From NCBI GenBank assembly GCA_020186115.1, contig WSYJ01000180.1, positions 1 through 64,000 on the forward strand: 64,000 nt of DNA, given 5' to 3'. The DNA comes from Histomonas meleagridis. Lineage: Eukaryota > Parabasalia > Tritrichomonadida > Dientamoebidae. Shown here in pieces: positions 9,969-20,606 of this stretch; positions within the stretch are counted from its first letter, which is position 1; each line of letters starts with the position of its first letter. The notes under the pieces were generated by a model. The model searched no databases, had not been told where the DNA came from, and was given only the letters and a program-made list of their open reading frames with translations. The translations under genes and the position numbers were made by a program.

Positions 9969-12900
9969 TTATTTAAAAGCGAAGCCCTCCGCATTATCTA
10001 TTGCAATTTTCAATTTCCTGTATAAACTTTCTTCATTTGGATCGTCAGGAAGCACCAGCATGAAGAAGCACGTGTGCGACGTTGGTATATGTTCACTATT
10101 TCCATCTCGTGCAATCACAAATGGTATTGAGCCCAACCCATTAATAGGCGCTCTTGGCGATGAAGTCACAAAGTATAACAATTTCTTCTTCTCAGAATCG
10201 GTCAATCTCATGTGAACAATTTTCCAAAACGTTTGCACTGTCTCTGATTGTGCGGTGTATCCCTCATATCTCGTCGCCTTTTGCAACGCAATGAAATCTA
10301 ATTCTTCCCGGCCAGCTATCAACAAAGCTAATTCTTCAGGCCTAAATAATTCTAAGACAATATCTCCAGCAGATTGAATAAAACCGTTCTTCAGAATTTC
10401 AAATTGTTCTGAAATCGAGTCATTCAAAACATAATTCAATACCGCGTTAACGTACTCCTCTCGGTTTTGATTGGTGACTGGAATTTCTAAACCGTTTTCT
10501 ATCAAGGGTACACCCCCGTAATCGAACGTTAAATCCATGTCTTCCTTAACGTCCCCTTTGTAATTCAAAATGTTTTGTAAAGAATTGAAAAGTTGTGGGT
10601 CTAATTCTCGAAGATCGTTGAAATTCATCGTTAACCCTTTCAATTTCCGATAAATCAAAATTGGGAACTTTACATTAAGAACGTTACCATTGTATATGGC
10701 CAAACCTAAAATAATTCCAGTTAAATAATACGCTTGTAAAGAAGCCGGATCTTTCTCAGTATTGGAGAACCAATATAAGTCATTTAAGACAATGAAAAAG
10801 TCTCTATTTGGATCAAATAATTCTTCGACAATTAATTGGAAGAATTCTCTTTGTACACCACCTTCATCCACACCAGGCTCATCCTTAAACAATATCTTTA
10901 ATGGCTTTTTCAACTCCAAGTCCGGATTCTTTAAGTAAGCAATCGCCTTAAATGTATCCAATAATATATTATTTCGATCGACTTCAATAATCAAAAACAA
11001 ATCATTCGGTGTCACCACTGGTGTAGTACCCCAATATCTAGTTGCATTTCTCATTGCGTTAATTTGTAATTGGTTCATCAATTGTCTTGAATTAATTCTC
11101 AAGAACTTTGTTTTCGTGTCCGCGTTTAAAAGCCACGGAGCGAAACGTGCGTAACACCAATTATCTTCACTTGAGCTCCAAATTTGGTAATCGACGTTAA
11201 TGTCAATCATTTGATTAATTGTATCATGATAAAAGTTTTCGAAAGACAACTTCTTTGTTCGTGTTGAAGCGAACCAAACAATTTCTATTGCCTTAATAAC
11301 CTTAGCCATTATTGGTAAGTATAAACGTTTCGTTTCTGTTGCTTGTACAGTGAGAAAATCTTTTAAAGTTTGTAATATATATTTTAACTCGTTGACATTT
11401 AACACTGATAACCATTGCGCCAGGATTGAATACGCGTTCATGTTTTCTATTAATTGGATTAAGTTACGCCAAAAGTCGAAACTTTCCCTAAATTTAATAC
11501 ATGAAGGATGGAACAAAGCGATCATGAAGAACCTCATCATTGAAGGCTTACGAATTTTCGGTGGGTTTTCTTGTAGTTTCACTAACAGCTTATTAAATGT
11601 TGTAGTTATAGTTAATTGTAAATCATAATTTTCTGAAATGAGTTTATATGATTCAATGACTCCTTGAATATCAATACCGGATTGATCTACCATTATCGAT
11701 TCATTAAAGTTATCGATTAAGAAACTTGTGTTTAATGTACCTAATGATGAAAAGATGATTTGCATGACAAGTTTAACTGCAGGTAATTTAATATATTGTT
11801 GGAACTTGTTTAAATTTAATGTTAAGATTCGTAATTTGGGCCTAAGTCGAGTCTTTAATGTGATTTTGGAATTCGATTGTTGTAATATACATCGATGATT
11901 ATTATATGTTAATTGTGTTAAAGGGAATTCTTTCGTTGTTGATGATAATAATACAAAATATTCGCCGCCACTAATTATTTGATAAATTGGAGTTTTCGTT
12001 GTGATGATTTCAATTGGAGTATTAATTTGTTCATCATTTGAGAAATAACCCGAAATAAATAATCTGTTTCGAGATGTTAACGCAGCAAATCGTCCATCAT
12101 TACCTAATGAGATATCCATGAAATATTCGTCTTGTGTAATGTATGAATTTAATGTCACAGCTTGTGGTGTTGATCCAAACTTTCCGCCCCATATATAAAG
12201 TGTACCAAATTCATCAATCGCACCTGAATAACAGCCATGCGCAACAATTTTAACTATAAAAACATTGGATAATGATTCAACAATGTTAAATGATGAGGAT
12301 TCATTCGTTGTTGTATTACCTAATTGGCCTTGATAATTAGAGCCACTTGATAATACTAAGCCAGTCGATGTTAACGCTAACGTATGAAATGAACCAGCAG
12401 CTAAATCACAGACGGGAATGCCGACAAGCGAGTCAATTTGTTTGGGCTGCCAGACGATTTCGGTCTTCGGTATCCCTAATTGTCCATGATTATTTTGACC
12501 AAATCCCCAGACAATTGATGAGTCAGTTAGAAGTAATGTAAAGAAACTACCGCACGTGGAACTGACAAAACGTTGTTGGGTATTAAATTTGATTGGTCGA
12601 AAATGTTGAACATAATCATATTGATTCCCAAGACCTAATTGCCCATAACTATTACTTCCAAAACCAAAGATTTGAAATTCTTGTCCTTGCATGGCACAGG
12701 CTATGGTATGATCAGCACCTGAACTGATGGAAATGATATCATATAATTCAAACAATGTGTATTGATGAAAATTCGTTTTCTCATATCGATCCTCGGTAAT
12801 GTTGGTTTGGTTAGAAAGTAGTTCGTTATCATCAGTTACTAAAAACATGCCTCCAGCATTAGCTGACATGGCACGAATATGACGACCATCTAGTTTTTCA

Positions 12901-13088
12901 AGTTCCATAACTTCTGGTGATGTATCTGATGCATCACTATTGATTCTATCCATTGCAACAAAAACTTTAGATATTGATTTTGATTCATCTGGTTGATCAA
13001 AATTCGTTTGTGGATTAACAGGTACAAGCCTAGTAGTTTCACCGGATAAAAGCTCATATTTTGTTGGTAAATTCTTATTCTCGTACAT
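9969..13088 (-). CDS. RCC1-repeat HECT E3 ubiquitin ligase (HERC-like)
   Basis: This is a 1039-residue intact protein from the ATG at 13088. The N-terminal third has RCC1-type beta-propeller repeats: SSGADHTIACA with GFGSNSYGQLGLG, GSFFTLLLTD with GFGQNNHGQLGI, and AGSFHTLALTS with GSNYQGQLGN. The middle is helical. The last 350 or so residues are a HECT domain, with FKDEPGVDEGGVQREFFQL near its start and HIPTSHTCFFMLVLP at its end. Cys1007 is the expected catalytic cysteine that takes ubiquitin from an E2. The architecture is that of small HERC ligases, which ubiquitinate cytosolic substrates; the substrate here is unknown. No membrane segment is seen. It is complete, with no frameshift, unlike nearby RPA1. 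Confidence 0.95.
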   Translation of the reverse strand: MYENKNLPTKYELLSGETTRLVPVNPQTNFDQPDESKSISKVFVAMDRINSDASDTSPEVMELEKLDGRHIRAMSANAGGMFLVTDDNELLSNQTNITEDRYEKTNFHQYTLFELYDIISISSGADHTIACAMQGQEFQIFGFGSNSYGQLGLGNQYDYVQHFRPIKFNTQQRFVSSTCGSFFTLLLTDSSIVWGFGQNNHGQLGIPKTEIVWQPKQIDSLVGIPVCDLAAGSFHTLALTSTGLVLSSGSNYQGQLGNTTTNESSSFNIVESLSNVFIVKIVAHGCYSGAIDEFGTLYIWGGKFGSTPQAVTLNSYITQDEYFMDISLGNDGRFAALTSRNRLFISGYFSNDEQINTPIEIITTKTPIYQIISGGEYFVLLSSTTKEFPLTQLTYNNHRCILQQSNSKITLKTRLRPKLRILTLNLNKFQQYIKLPAVKLVMQIIFSSLGTLNTSFLIDNFNESIMVDQSGIDIQGVIESYKLISENYDLQLTITTTFNKLLVKLQENPPKIRKPSMMRFFMIALFHPSCIKFRESFDFWRNLIQLIENMNAYSILAQWLSVLNVNELKYILQTLKDFLTVQATETKRLYLPIMAKVIKAIEIVWFASTRTKKLSFENFYHDTINQMIDINVDYQIWSSSEDNWCYARFAPWLLNADTKTKFLRINSRQLMNQLQINAMRNATRYWGTTPVVTPNDLFLIIEVDRNNILLDTFKAIAYLKNPDLELKKPLKILFKDEPGVDEGGVQREFFQLIVEELFDPNRDFFIVLNDLYWFSNTEKDPASLQAYYLTGIILGLAIYNGNVLNVKFPILIYRKLKGLTMNFNDLRELDPQLFNSLQNILNYKGDVKEDMDLTFDYGGVPLIENGLEIPVTNQNREEYVNAVLNYVLNDSISEQFEILKNGFIQSAGDIVLELFRPEELALLIAGREELDFIALQKATRYEGYTAQSETVQTFWKIVHMRLTDSEKKKLLYFVTSSPRAPINGLGSIPFVIARDGNSEHIPTSHTCFFMLVLPDDPNEESLYRKLKIAIDNAEGFAFK

Positions 13089-13242
13089 TTTTTTTGAAGT
13101 CTATAAGTGGTCACCTAAAAAAAAATTAACGGTCTCTGTTTTTTTCTTATCATCGAAATTGACTGCTGAATCCAGAAACCGATGACATCTAACATACTTA
13201 GTCAAAAACTGTTACTTGACAGAAAAGTGTCAACTTTTTAGA

Positions 13243-13798
13243 TTTTTGAAATTGTAATTCAGGAAGTGCAAACAATTTTATTAAATCAGATTTTCAATTT
13301 TCTTATTTCTTTTTTATTTCTTTTGATATTATATTGATATTGGTATATACACATCTGGAAGAAAAAATATCTTTTCATTAATATTATTAACTTTTTGCTT
13401 ATAATATTTTTAACAGGAAAAATTATTTTCAAATCGGAAGGTTAAAAAATCATTCTTAATATCTTTCCTCTGCTGGAAGGGTTCGAAAAATCATCAAATT
13501 TAATTAATTTTTGGGAAAACAATTTGATGTTTTTCAATGTATTTTAATCGTATTTCGTTAAAAACCGTTATTATTTGGGAAGAACAAAATTTAATTTTTT
13601 TTTTGTACAAGCAATGAAAAATAAAACAACATCTAAACAATCCACTGTTGTACCACCTAAGTTTATTTAAGTTATAAAACAGATGAAGAACACAAAAAAA
13701 GAAATTATTTGGACCAATTTATTGAAACTTTTTATCATTCATCATTTGAAAATGCACATGAAATGGCATTTCAATTTCATCAAAATGACGTTTTTCAT
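13243..13798 (+). pseudogene. Internally deleted duplicate of the 5' end of ankyrin gene B
   Basis: This stretch is nearly identical to 18091-19373. It starts inside the first codons of RPA1 (minus strand in the parent), continues through the shared intergenic DNA and the start of ankyrin gene B, and breaks twice. One deletion removes parent bases of about 18516-18894 (junction near 13663-13672) and a second removes about 18961-19311 (junction near 13738). It ends where parent position 19373 would be. Differences include 10 rather than 11 T before the ATG and 7 rather than 8 A at 13694-13700. It is a recent segmental duplication that has decayed by deletion. Confidence 0.92.
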
Positions 13799-13829
13799 AA
13801 GATTACTTGGCATTATGAAACAAAGTATA

Positions 13830-14062
13830 AGTGAAATAACAGATGAAGGAAAGTTGTACGCACGACTTAAAACAGCTCCCATGTCTTTGCGTTCAAATGC
13901 TTGATAAAAATGTCAATAGCGTTGATGGCAATATTAAAAACTAAAAGGGCAGCATTACCCAGAACTTCTGCTTCTTTTCTTCTGGTTTCGTTGGAGCGTC
14001 AATGCTTGAAGCTAAGAATTCTTCGAGGTTATTAGACTGAATCTGGAATCTATGAGATCATC
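13830..14062 (-). pseudogene. Unidentified coding remnant
   Basis: The minus strand reads in two frames as a protein-like sequence: FQIQSNNLEEFLASSID, then PTKPEEKKQKFWVMLPF and a stop, and further on NIAINAIDIFIK and AFERKDMGAVLSRAYNFP. Base composition is less AT-rich than the neighbourhood. The pieces are probably parts of one lost gene, but I do not recognise the family. It lies directly beside the decayed duplicate at 13243-13798. Confidence 0.4.
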
Positions 14063-14860
14063 GAAAACCGCTTTAAATAGCGGTTATTAATACAAAAAGT
14101 GGATTGTATAATTTTTTTTATTAGAAGATAAGATATTTCATGTGCTCCCTTCACTAAAAGCAGGTGAATCCTTGTTTAAAAATTTTGAACATTCGTTTCA
14201 TGGATATCTAAACATCTTTGAAATTTAATTTTTTTTATTTATAAATTGGATTATCAAATTTGACATTCTGATAACAAAAGCATGATATCATATGAATAAC
14301 TTCGAACAGACTACAAGACATATGCAATACAATTCATGCTTTGTAAGCGATAGCTATAACAAAATTTCGGTGATCCCCACAAATAAACCAACCAATGTTT
14401 TTTATCGTCTTGAATGACAAACGTTCGCTTTGTCGGTAATATTCAAAGAGATATATCTTAAAATCAAGCGAATAAAATTCTTTCAGACTTGATTATCTTT
14501 TTGATGATATCATCATAACATATAAAAATGATTTTGCTTTAAAAAAAATTATCGCACGAAATTTTGTGAAAAATTTTTATTTTTTAAATCGGCAAAATTC
14601 CCCATCCAAATTAAATGCCTTCTTAATTTTCTTAAGTGATTCAAAATTTGAGAAGCATTTTCATTTAATTTTCAATGTATTATTGTATTTCTCCTTTTTC
14701 TTGATAATTATCGGAGTTTGGGAAATTAAAACTTTAACCTGTTTTTTGCCTCACCTTTTGGAAATTTTCATTTAAAAACCCAACCGATTTTCAGAATAAG
14801 ATGGTTATGAACACAAAGTCAACAGTTTCCACTGTATAGCCAACTAATTTAACGGCTTTG
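14063..14860. other. Intergenic gap upstream of the serpin gene
   Basis: About 800 bases of AT-rich sequence with only short chance reading frames. No RNA gene or repeat is recognised. The promoter of the serpin gene should be at its right end, but I see no clear TCA-type initiator close to the ATG. Confidence 0.5.
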
Positions 14861-15988
14861 ATGTTTTTTTGGAGAAAATCTCTTTCTTACCAAGAACCAA
14901 TCGAGAAATTAGCATTCAATATGCTCACTCATTTCTCTAGTGATAAAGAAAATATTGTAGTTTCTCCATATTCTACGTTTTCAGTTCTTTTAATGTCTAC
15001 TGCTATTTTCAAAGAATCAACACGTAGGCAAAATTTTGAAGCACTCGGAATTCCAACCAATACTAGTGTTAAAGACCTACTTACAGCACTCAATCAATTA
15101 ATTAAAACTATTGAAGTACAATCAAGTGACGGAAATGTTAGTGGTGCAAACTCAATCTGGCCTAACAAAAATTCTAATTTTGATCCATCTTTGTATGCAC
15201 CATTAGAACAATATCTTGGAGCAAAAATAACTCCAGTTGAATTTCCACAACCAGGCTGTGATTTAATTAACAAACATATTGAAGAAGTTACACATGGCCT
15301 CATCAAGAATATGTTAAACCCACTGCTAACCGACAAATTGACGCATTCACTAATCGTCAATGCTATTTATTTCAACGCCAAATGGAAGAAACCCTTTGAG
15401 AGTAAAAATACCAATGAGGAAACATTTACACTTCTTGATGGGACTGAAGTGAAAACAAAACTTATGCAGAAAAAAGATGAATATTTATATGGTGAAGATG
15501 AAAATGCAAAAATTTTATCAATGGAATATATCAACGACTATTCCATGGTTTGTATTCTTCCCAAGCTTAACAGCGCAGAATCTTTTCGTGCGGTAAGGAC
15601 AGCACTAGCTAACGGTAAATATAAAGACTATCTTAAAATGCTTTCTCCCAAGCCAATAGAAGTTGACGTTAAGATACCGAAGTTTAAGCATTATTGGGGA
15701 ACAAGTTCTTTAACTAAAATGTTAAATGATATGGGAATTAAAGACATGTTTAATCCCACAATTGAATTACATTTCGTTGATGATATAGTCCAAAAGGCAG
15801 TAATTGAGGTTGACGAAGTTAAAACTGAAGCAGCGGCAGTCACAATATCCTTTATAAAAGCAGGAGCTCTATTCGATTTTAACAAGCCAATGCCACCAAG
15901 TTTCCATGCTGATCATCCATTCTTCTATTTTATAACTCATAAAGAAGGAACAATTTTGTTCGCTGGTGAGTACATCAAACCTGAGTAA
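14861..15988 (+). CDS. Serpin (serine protease inhibitor fold)
   Basis: This is a 375-residue protein from the ATG at 14861. It has the serpin core order: NIVVSPYSTFSVLLM near residue 35, LIVNAIYFNAKWKKPFE near 165, a strand with YSMVCILPKL, KIPKF, the breach motif VQKAVIEVDEVKTEAAAVT, and the C-terminal HADHPFFYFITH. The hinge TEAAAVT has the small residues needed for loop insertion, so it could be inhibitory. The reactive loop up to NKP is a few residues shorter than in alpha-1-antitrypsin, so the P1 residue is unclear. It lacks a signal peptide, which points to a cytosolic protein. Its likely partners are serine or cysteine proteases. Serpins are patchy in protists, so transfer is possible. 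Confidence 0.95.
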   Translation: MFFWRKSLSYQEPIEKLAFNMLTHFSSDKENIVVSPYSTFSVLLMSTAIFKESTRRQNFEALGIPTNTSVKDLLTALNQLIKTIEVQSSDGNVSGANSIWPNKNSNFDPSLYAPLEQYLGAKITPVEFPQPGCDLINKHIEEVTHGLIKNMLNPLLTDKLTHSLIVNAIYFNAKWKKPFESKNTNEETFTLLDGTEVKTKLMQKKDEYLYGEDENAKILSMEYINDYSMVCILPKLNSAESFRAVRTALANGKYKDYLKMLSPKPIEVDVKIPKFKHYWGTSSLTKMLNDMGIKDMFNPTIELHFVDDIVQKAVIEVDEVKTEAAAVTISFIKAGALFDFNKPMPPSFHADHPFFYFITHKEGTILFAGEYIKPE

Positions 15989-16296
15989 ACAGGAAACTTC
16001 TTTCTATGTGTGTTGAAACTCATAATATTATTATGAATGAAGTAATTTGACTTAACGTTATTGAAATTGATTTAATTTTTGGGTATCGCTCGAACAAATT
16101 TATGTACACCCATGTGTACAAATTTTTTTATAATGTTATTTTTAGCAATTTTTTTCTTATGTGCTTTGTAAATTCAGAAAAAATTCCTTCGAAATCATAT
16201 GAATTGTATTCAGTTTGGGTTGCCCTATAAACCGATAATTGTTTCGGTGGTTTATTTATCGTCGTATAGAAAAAGTTCCATTTCATTTCCACATAA
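15989..16296. other. Convergent intergenic gap
   Basis: The 3' ends of the serpin gene (+) and RPA1 (-) face each other here. The DNA is AT-rich. The 66-codon minus-strand frame at 16128-16328 has no recognisable content. Nothing else is seen. Confidence 0.5.
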
Positions 16297-18123
16297 TTAC
16301 ACAAAATATTTATTGATTTCGTTCGCATAAAACAGCGCCGCCTTTTTAAACGACAATTTCTCTGCCGCCACGACGTTTGCCTTCACTCTGTTCTGGTCAA
16401 TGAAGTTATCCAACTTGAATCGACATCTCAACTTCATTGGTTGGAAGAACTTCTGTATCAGCTTCTGTCGGATGTAATTCTCTTCATCCTCGTGACCATT
16501 AATGTCGTTCACCCAATCATTTGCATTTTTCCCAACAAACAAATTTCCAATGTTATCATCGCCTAAGATGGATATAAACATAGCGCCAGTGGGATCTTGC
16601 ACTTTAATCGAGAAGTTGAATCGTGGCTTTGGTTCATTGATCAAATTTGTACATCTTTCGCAGTAATAATTCGTTCCTTGTAATGTTAATCCTTTATATT
16701 TACATTCCGGGTTCGGACATGCATTATAATACAACTTTCGTTGAGTATTAATATCTGTATATAATATGAATAGGTCATAATATTCGCTTTTGTTGTTTTG
16801 GGTTCCAATTCCATTACTATTTATTTGTGATAAATATATTAATGAGTTGATGTTATAATTCGATATTGATATCGATGGCAAATCTTTTAGGATCATTGCC
16901 TCCGGAATTTTTCGGATTAATTCGATAAAATGAATTACAGATTAATGAGCGTCGACCATAATCGGAAATTTTGGCATCTTTAAAGCTAATAATGAAGTTC
17001 CCTTCGTTTGGAAACAAAAAGTGCGTCTTCTTCCCATAGAGAAATATCGCATTTGACACCGGAGTTGTCACAGATAATTAATGTCCGACGTTTAAATGTT
17101 TTTTGTGTCCGTGAACTAACAATTTCTGTGATTGGTTCGATCGAAATAACATAACATAAGATGTCTACAAGGGATTTGGTTGGTAATGTTCCAATTGTGT
17201 TTAATGAAATGAAATGATAAGTCAACAAACCAATACTATTATCATCTGATAATGATTCTATTTTGGTTCGCTTATCAAACATTATTTCATAATCACTATT
17301 AGTAGTATTAAATCGATTATTTTTACTTTTGATGATCCCATCACTAATTTTATAGACACAATCTTGTTGAATTATTGGGTCAAACTTAGTTGCTTGTTCC
17401 CCAAAAAATGTTCCACGTATTTCATACCCAAATTTGTCTTTGATTACACTGAATAAACGGCCGTCGTCTTGTCGCGGATTTGAATACTTTACAACGGAAT
17501 TAATTCCGATTGCAATCTTTGATGCTCCATGTTAAGAGATATGGATGAAGCATGTTGACGGGTATAAACCTTTCGTTAGATTCTAGTTCAGCTTGGGTAC
17601 GTTGTGTTTCACGTTCAATTATATCTGATGGAATTGTACATGGACCTTCTTGTGAACTAGGAGTTAAGGAACTATGTTGGGTTGGGGAAATGGATTTAGT
17701 AAATTGACTATCAATTCTTTGTGAGTTTTGAGCATTTTTAAATTCTGATACATTTCCTATTGCTGATGAAAGATCAGAGATTTTAGTAAGTGAGGTTATA
17801 ATTAATATCTTTCGATCTAAAGTTAGGTTAAGAATATATTCGTTAATTCTAACAAGAGAATTATTTTTGATTTCATTTTCTTGAATTAATCGATTTAATT
17901 GAATACTAAGTCGAGTATTAGCATAATAATAGCTATCGGAAAGTGTGATTCTATATTTGATTGAACAATTTTCATCACCGCCAAGTTTTTTGATTTGAAT
18001 TATTTGTAAAACTGGATTTTTTGGTTGTTGTTCTTTGTCTTCTGCACAATACATTTTCTTAAGGGTTCCAGGACTCAATTGCTCATTGAGTTTTTGAAAT
18101 TGTAATTCAGGAAGTGCAAACAA
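16297..18123 (-). pseudogene. RPA1: Replication protein A large subunit (RPA1/RPA70), three frameshifts
   Basis: The minus strand encodes the full RPA70 domain order in four frame pieces. The first is the N-terminal OB domain (LSPGTLKK..NPVLQIIQIKKLGG). Next comes DBD-A (NPRQDDGRLFSVIKDKFGYE, GEQATKF, SDYEIMF) and DBD-B (TLIICDNSGVKCDISLW then AKISDYGRRSL). DBD-C has a four-cysteine zinc site (CPNPEC..YYCERC). The protein would bind single-stranded DNA in replication and repair. Frame breaks lie at about 17518 (AAA), 17018 (TTTTT) and 16886 (AAAA). Each is repaired by removing one base from a homopolymer. The start is unclear: the frame opens at a TTG and no ATG precedes LSPG. It is either a decayed paralogue or a victim of sequence errors. 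Confidence 0.9.
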
Positions 18124-18466
18124 TTTTATTAAATCAGATTTTCAATTTTCTTATTTCTTTTTTATTTCTTTTGATATTATATTGATATTGGTATATACAC
18201 ATCTGGAAGAAAAAAAAATATCTTTTTAATTAATATTATTAACTTTTTGCTTATAATATTTTTAACAGGAAAAATTATTTTCAAATCGGAAGGTTAAAAA
18301 ATCATTCTTAATATCTTTCCTCTGCTGGAAGGGTCCTAAAAATCATCAAATTTAATTAATTTTTGGGAAAACAATTTGATGTTTTTCAATGTATTTTAAT
18401 CGTATTTCGTTAAAAACCGTTATTATTTGGGAAGAACAAAATTTAATTTTTTTTTTTGTACAAGCA

Positions 18467-20143
18467 ATGAAAAATAAAACAACATCTAAACAATCCACTG
18501 TTGTACCATCTAAGTACACGCAAATATTAGAATATCTTGAAAAAATTATTTTTGAACTAAGTGAAGATAACCTTATTGAATCTATTAATAGGACCATAAA
18601 TATAATAAATAATAAAGAGATATCAACATATTCAACCTTAGTTCTTAGTCGGCTGATATATTCAGCAATTCTATCAAAAATGAAAAATTTTGACTTATAT
18701 ATTAATTTTATGAAGCAAGTGACAAATAAAGAAAATGAAATTAAACATCGTAATTATAAATTAATTAATACATTTCGAGATTTTCTTCTTGGTATTAACA
18801 CATCCGAATCATATTATCTTATTGAGAAATTGATTGAAAATGATTTAATTGATAAAGATGTTGTTCAAAACATAAAATCGAAATATTTTGCACATTATAA
18901 AACAGATGAAGAACACAAAAAAAAGAAATTATTTGGATCAATTTAGTGAAACTTTTTATCAAAATTACAGAGAACTTTCAAAGAACAATTGGGAACTTCA
19001 TAAGAAATATATTAAAGATGGACATAATCCAAATGAACTTGCGAAAATCATTCGAAATGATGAAATCGAAAAACTTCAAGAAATATCATCACAACCAAAT
19101 TTTAATTTTAATAAAAAAATCAAACCATCACTTTATGAGATATGTTCATTTATTAATCAAGATAATGTTACATTAATTGATTATGCAGCATTTTTTTCTG
19201 CAGAAAAATGTTTTAAATATTTACTTATGAATGGTGCTCATGTAAATCATACTGGTAAATATGCAGTTGCAGGTGGAAGTTTAGAAATAATTCATTTATG
19301 TGAACAAAATCATTCATCATTTGAAGATGCATATGAAATGGCATATCAATTTCATCAAAATGACGTTTTTCATTATCTTTATGAAAACAAAATTATTGAA
19401 ATTCAAAAATCTGTTGATAAAATTATTGATTTGATTTTTACTAATAAATTCATGAATTATGAAATATTTAACTTTTTACTTGAGAAAAAATTGATTGATA
19501 TAAATTCTATATATATTTGTTTTAATGATTCGATATATGAAAATAACATTTGGAAATTATTTAACTTATTTCAAACGGTACTTATTTTGGCATCTTCAAT
19601 TAAATATATAGAAATAGTTAAAATACTTCTTGAGCAAGTAGGAAATGATGTTAATGATAGAAATATTATAATGTTTTATTTAATTTTTCTTTTAAAGATT
19701 TTATGTTTCTAAATGATTTTTGGAAATTATTTAAATTATTTGAAACAGCATTTATAAGAGCATCTTTAAATGGTCATACAGAAATAGTTAAATTACTTCT
19801 TGAACAAGAAGGAATTGATATTAATGCTAAAAATGAAATTTATTTTAATAATTTTATATTTCAAAATAATATTTGGAAATTATTCAAAATATTTTGGACA
19901 GCACTTATGAATGCATCTTATAATGGTTATACAGAAATAGTTAAATTACTTCTTGAACAAGAAGGAACTGATATTAATGCTAAAAATGAAATTTATTTTA
20001 ATAATTTTATATTTCAAAATAATATTTGGAAATTATTTAAATTATTTGAAACAGCACTTATCAAAGCATCATCAAAAGGTCATAAAGAAATAGTGGATTT
20101 AATTCGAGAAAAATCAAGAAAATCACTTTGTGAGCACAGTTAA
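18467..20143 (+). CDS. Ankyrin gene B: DUF3447-domain ankyrin protein, frameshifted
   Basis: The ATG at 18467 is preferred over 18389, because the T-run between them differs in length from the duplicate at 13.6 kb. DUF3447 motifs follow: KIIRNDEIEKLQEISSQPNF, SLYEICSFINQ, IDYAAFFSAEKCFKYLLMNG and AVAGGSLEIIHLCEQNHS. A run of 8 A at 18918-18925 breaks the frame; the duplicate has 7 A, and with 7 the frame continues. After DUF3447 come four ankyrin segments. Three spacers are 66 nt and stay in frame. One (spacer ending at 19738) is 83 nt and brings a TAA and a frame change. It ends naturally in LIREKSRKSLCEHS and TAA. Its role is unknown, as for the family. Confidence 0.8.
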
Positions 20144-20276
20144 ATATACAATATCATAAACGGTTTCACTTTTTCACTTTTTAGCTTGATTATAGAAATT
20201 TACTACGATCAAAATTTATTCAATGACCCACTTTTTCAGTTGCCATCAAAATTTCCGTTTAAATTTTTGCATCAAA

Positions 20277-20606
20277 ATGTCTTCACATGCGCTCTTTAGT
20301 TTCCAAAAAAAGCAAGAAAACCCAAACCCACAATCCAGATTTGGGGTAAAACAGAATCCATTTGCACCACGCCAAGCTCTTGGTGATATCACTAATCGAG
20401 ATTTTGAATCTTTTTCTCAAATTCCTCTTTCAACACAATCTCATACTCGTCAACAGCCATCAGAATATCCACCACCCGAAAAAATATTTTTTGCACCACC
20501 ACCAAAACCATATGAAGGTTATCATTATGAAATTGATGAAGAACCATGGTTTGACACAGAAATCGAGCTTGAGCCGCAGCCGCTCTATGAGCCTATTCAA
20601 TGGTAA
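20277..20606 (+). CDS. Small D-box protein, securin-like candidate
   Basis: This is a 109-residue protein from the ATG at 20277; the upstream ATG at 20223 adds 18 residues with no conserved look. It is proline-rich and largely disordered. It contains RQALGDITN, a perfect destruction box (RxxLxxIxN) very close to that of B-type cyclins, preceded by KKQEN, a KEN-like site. The C-terminal third is acidic (YEIDEEPWFDTEIELEPQP). There is no cyclin box. Small size, N-terminal degron and acidic tail fit a securin, the inhibitor of separase destroyed by the APC/C at anaphase. Another APC/C substrate is possible. Securins are too diverged to prove by sequence. Confidence 0.6.
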   Translation: MSSHALFSFQKKQENPNPQSRFGVKQNPFAPRQALGDITNRDFESFSQIPLSTQSHTRQQPSEYPPPEKIFFAPPPKPYEGYHYEIDEEPWFDTEIELEPQPLYEPIQW

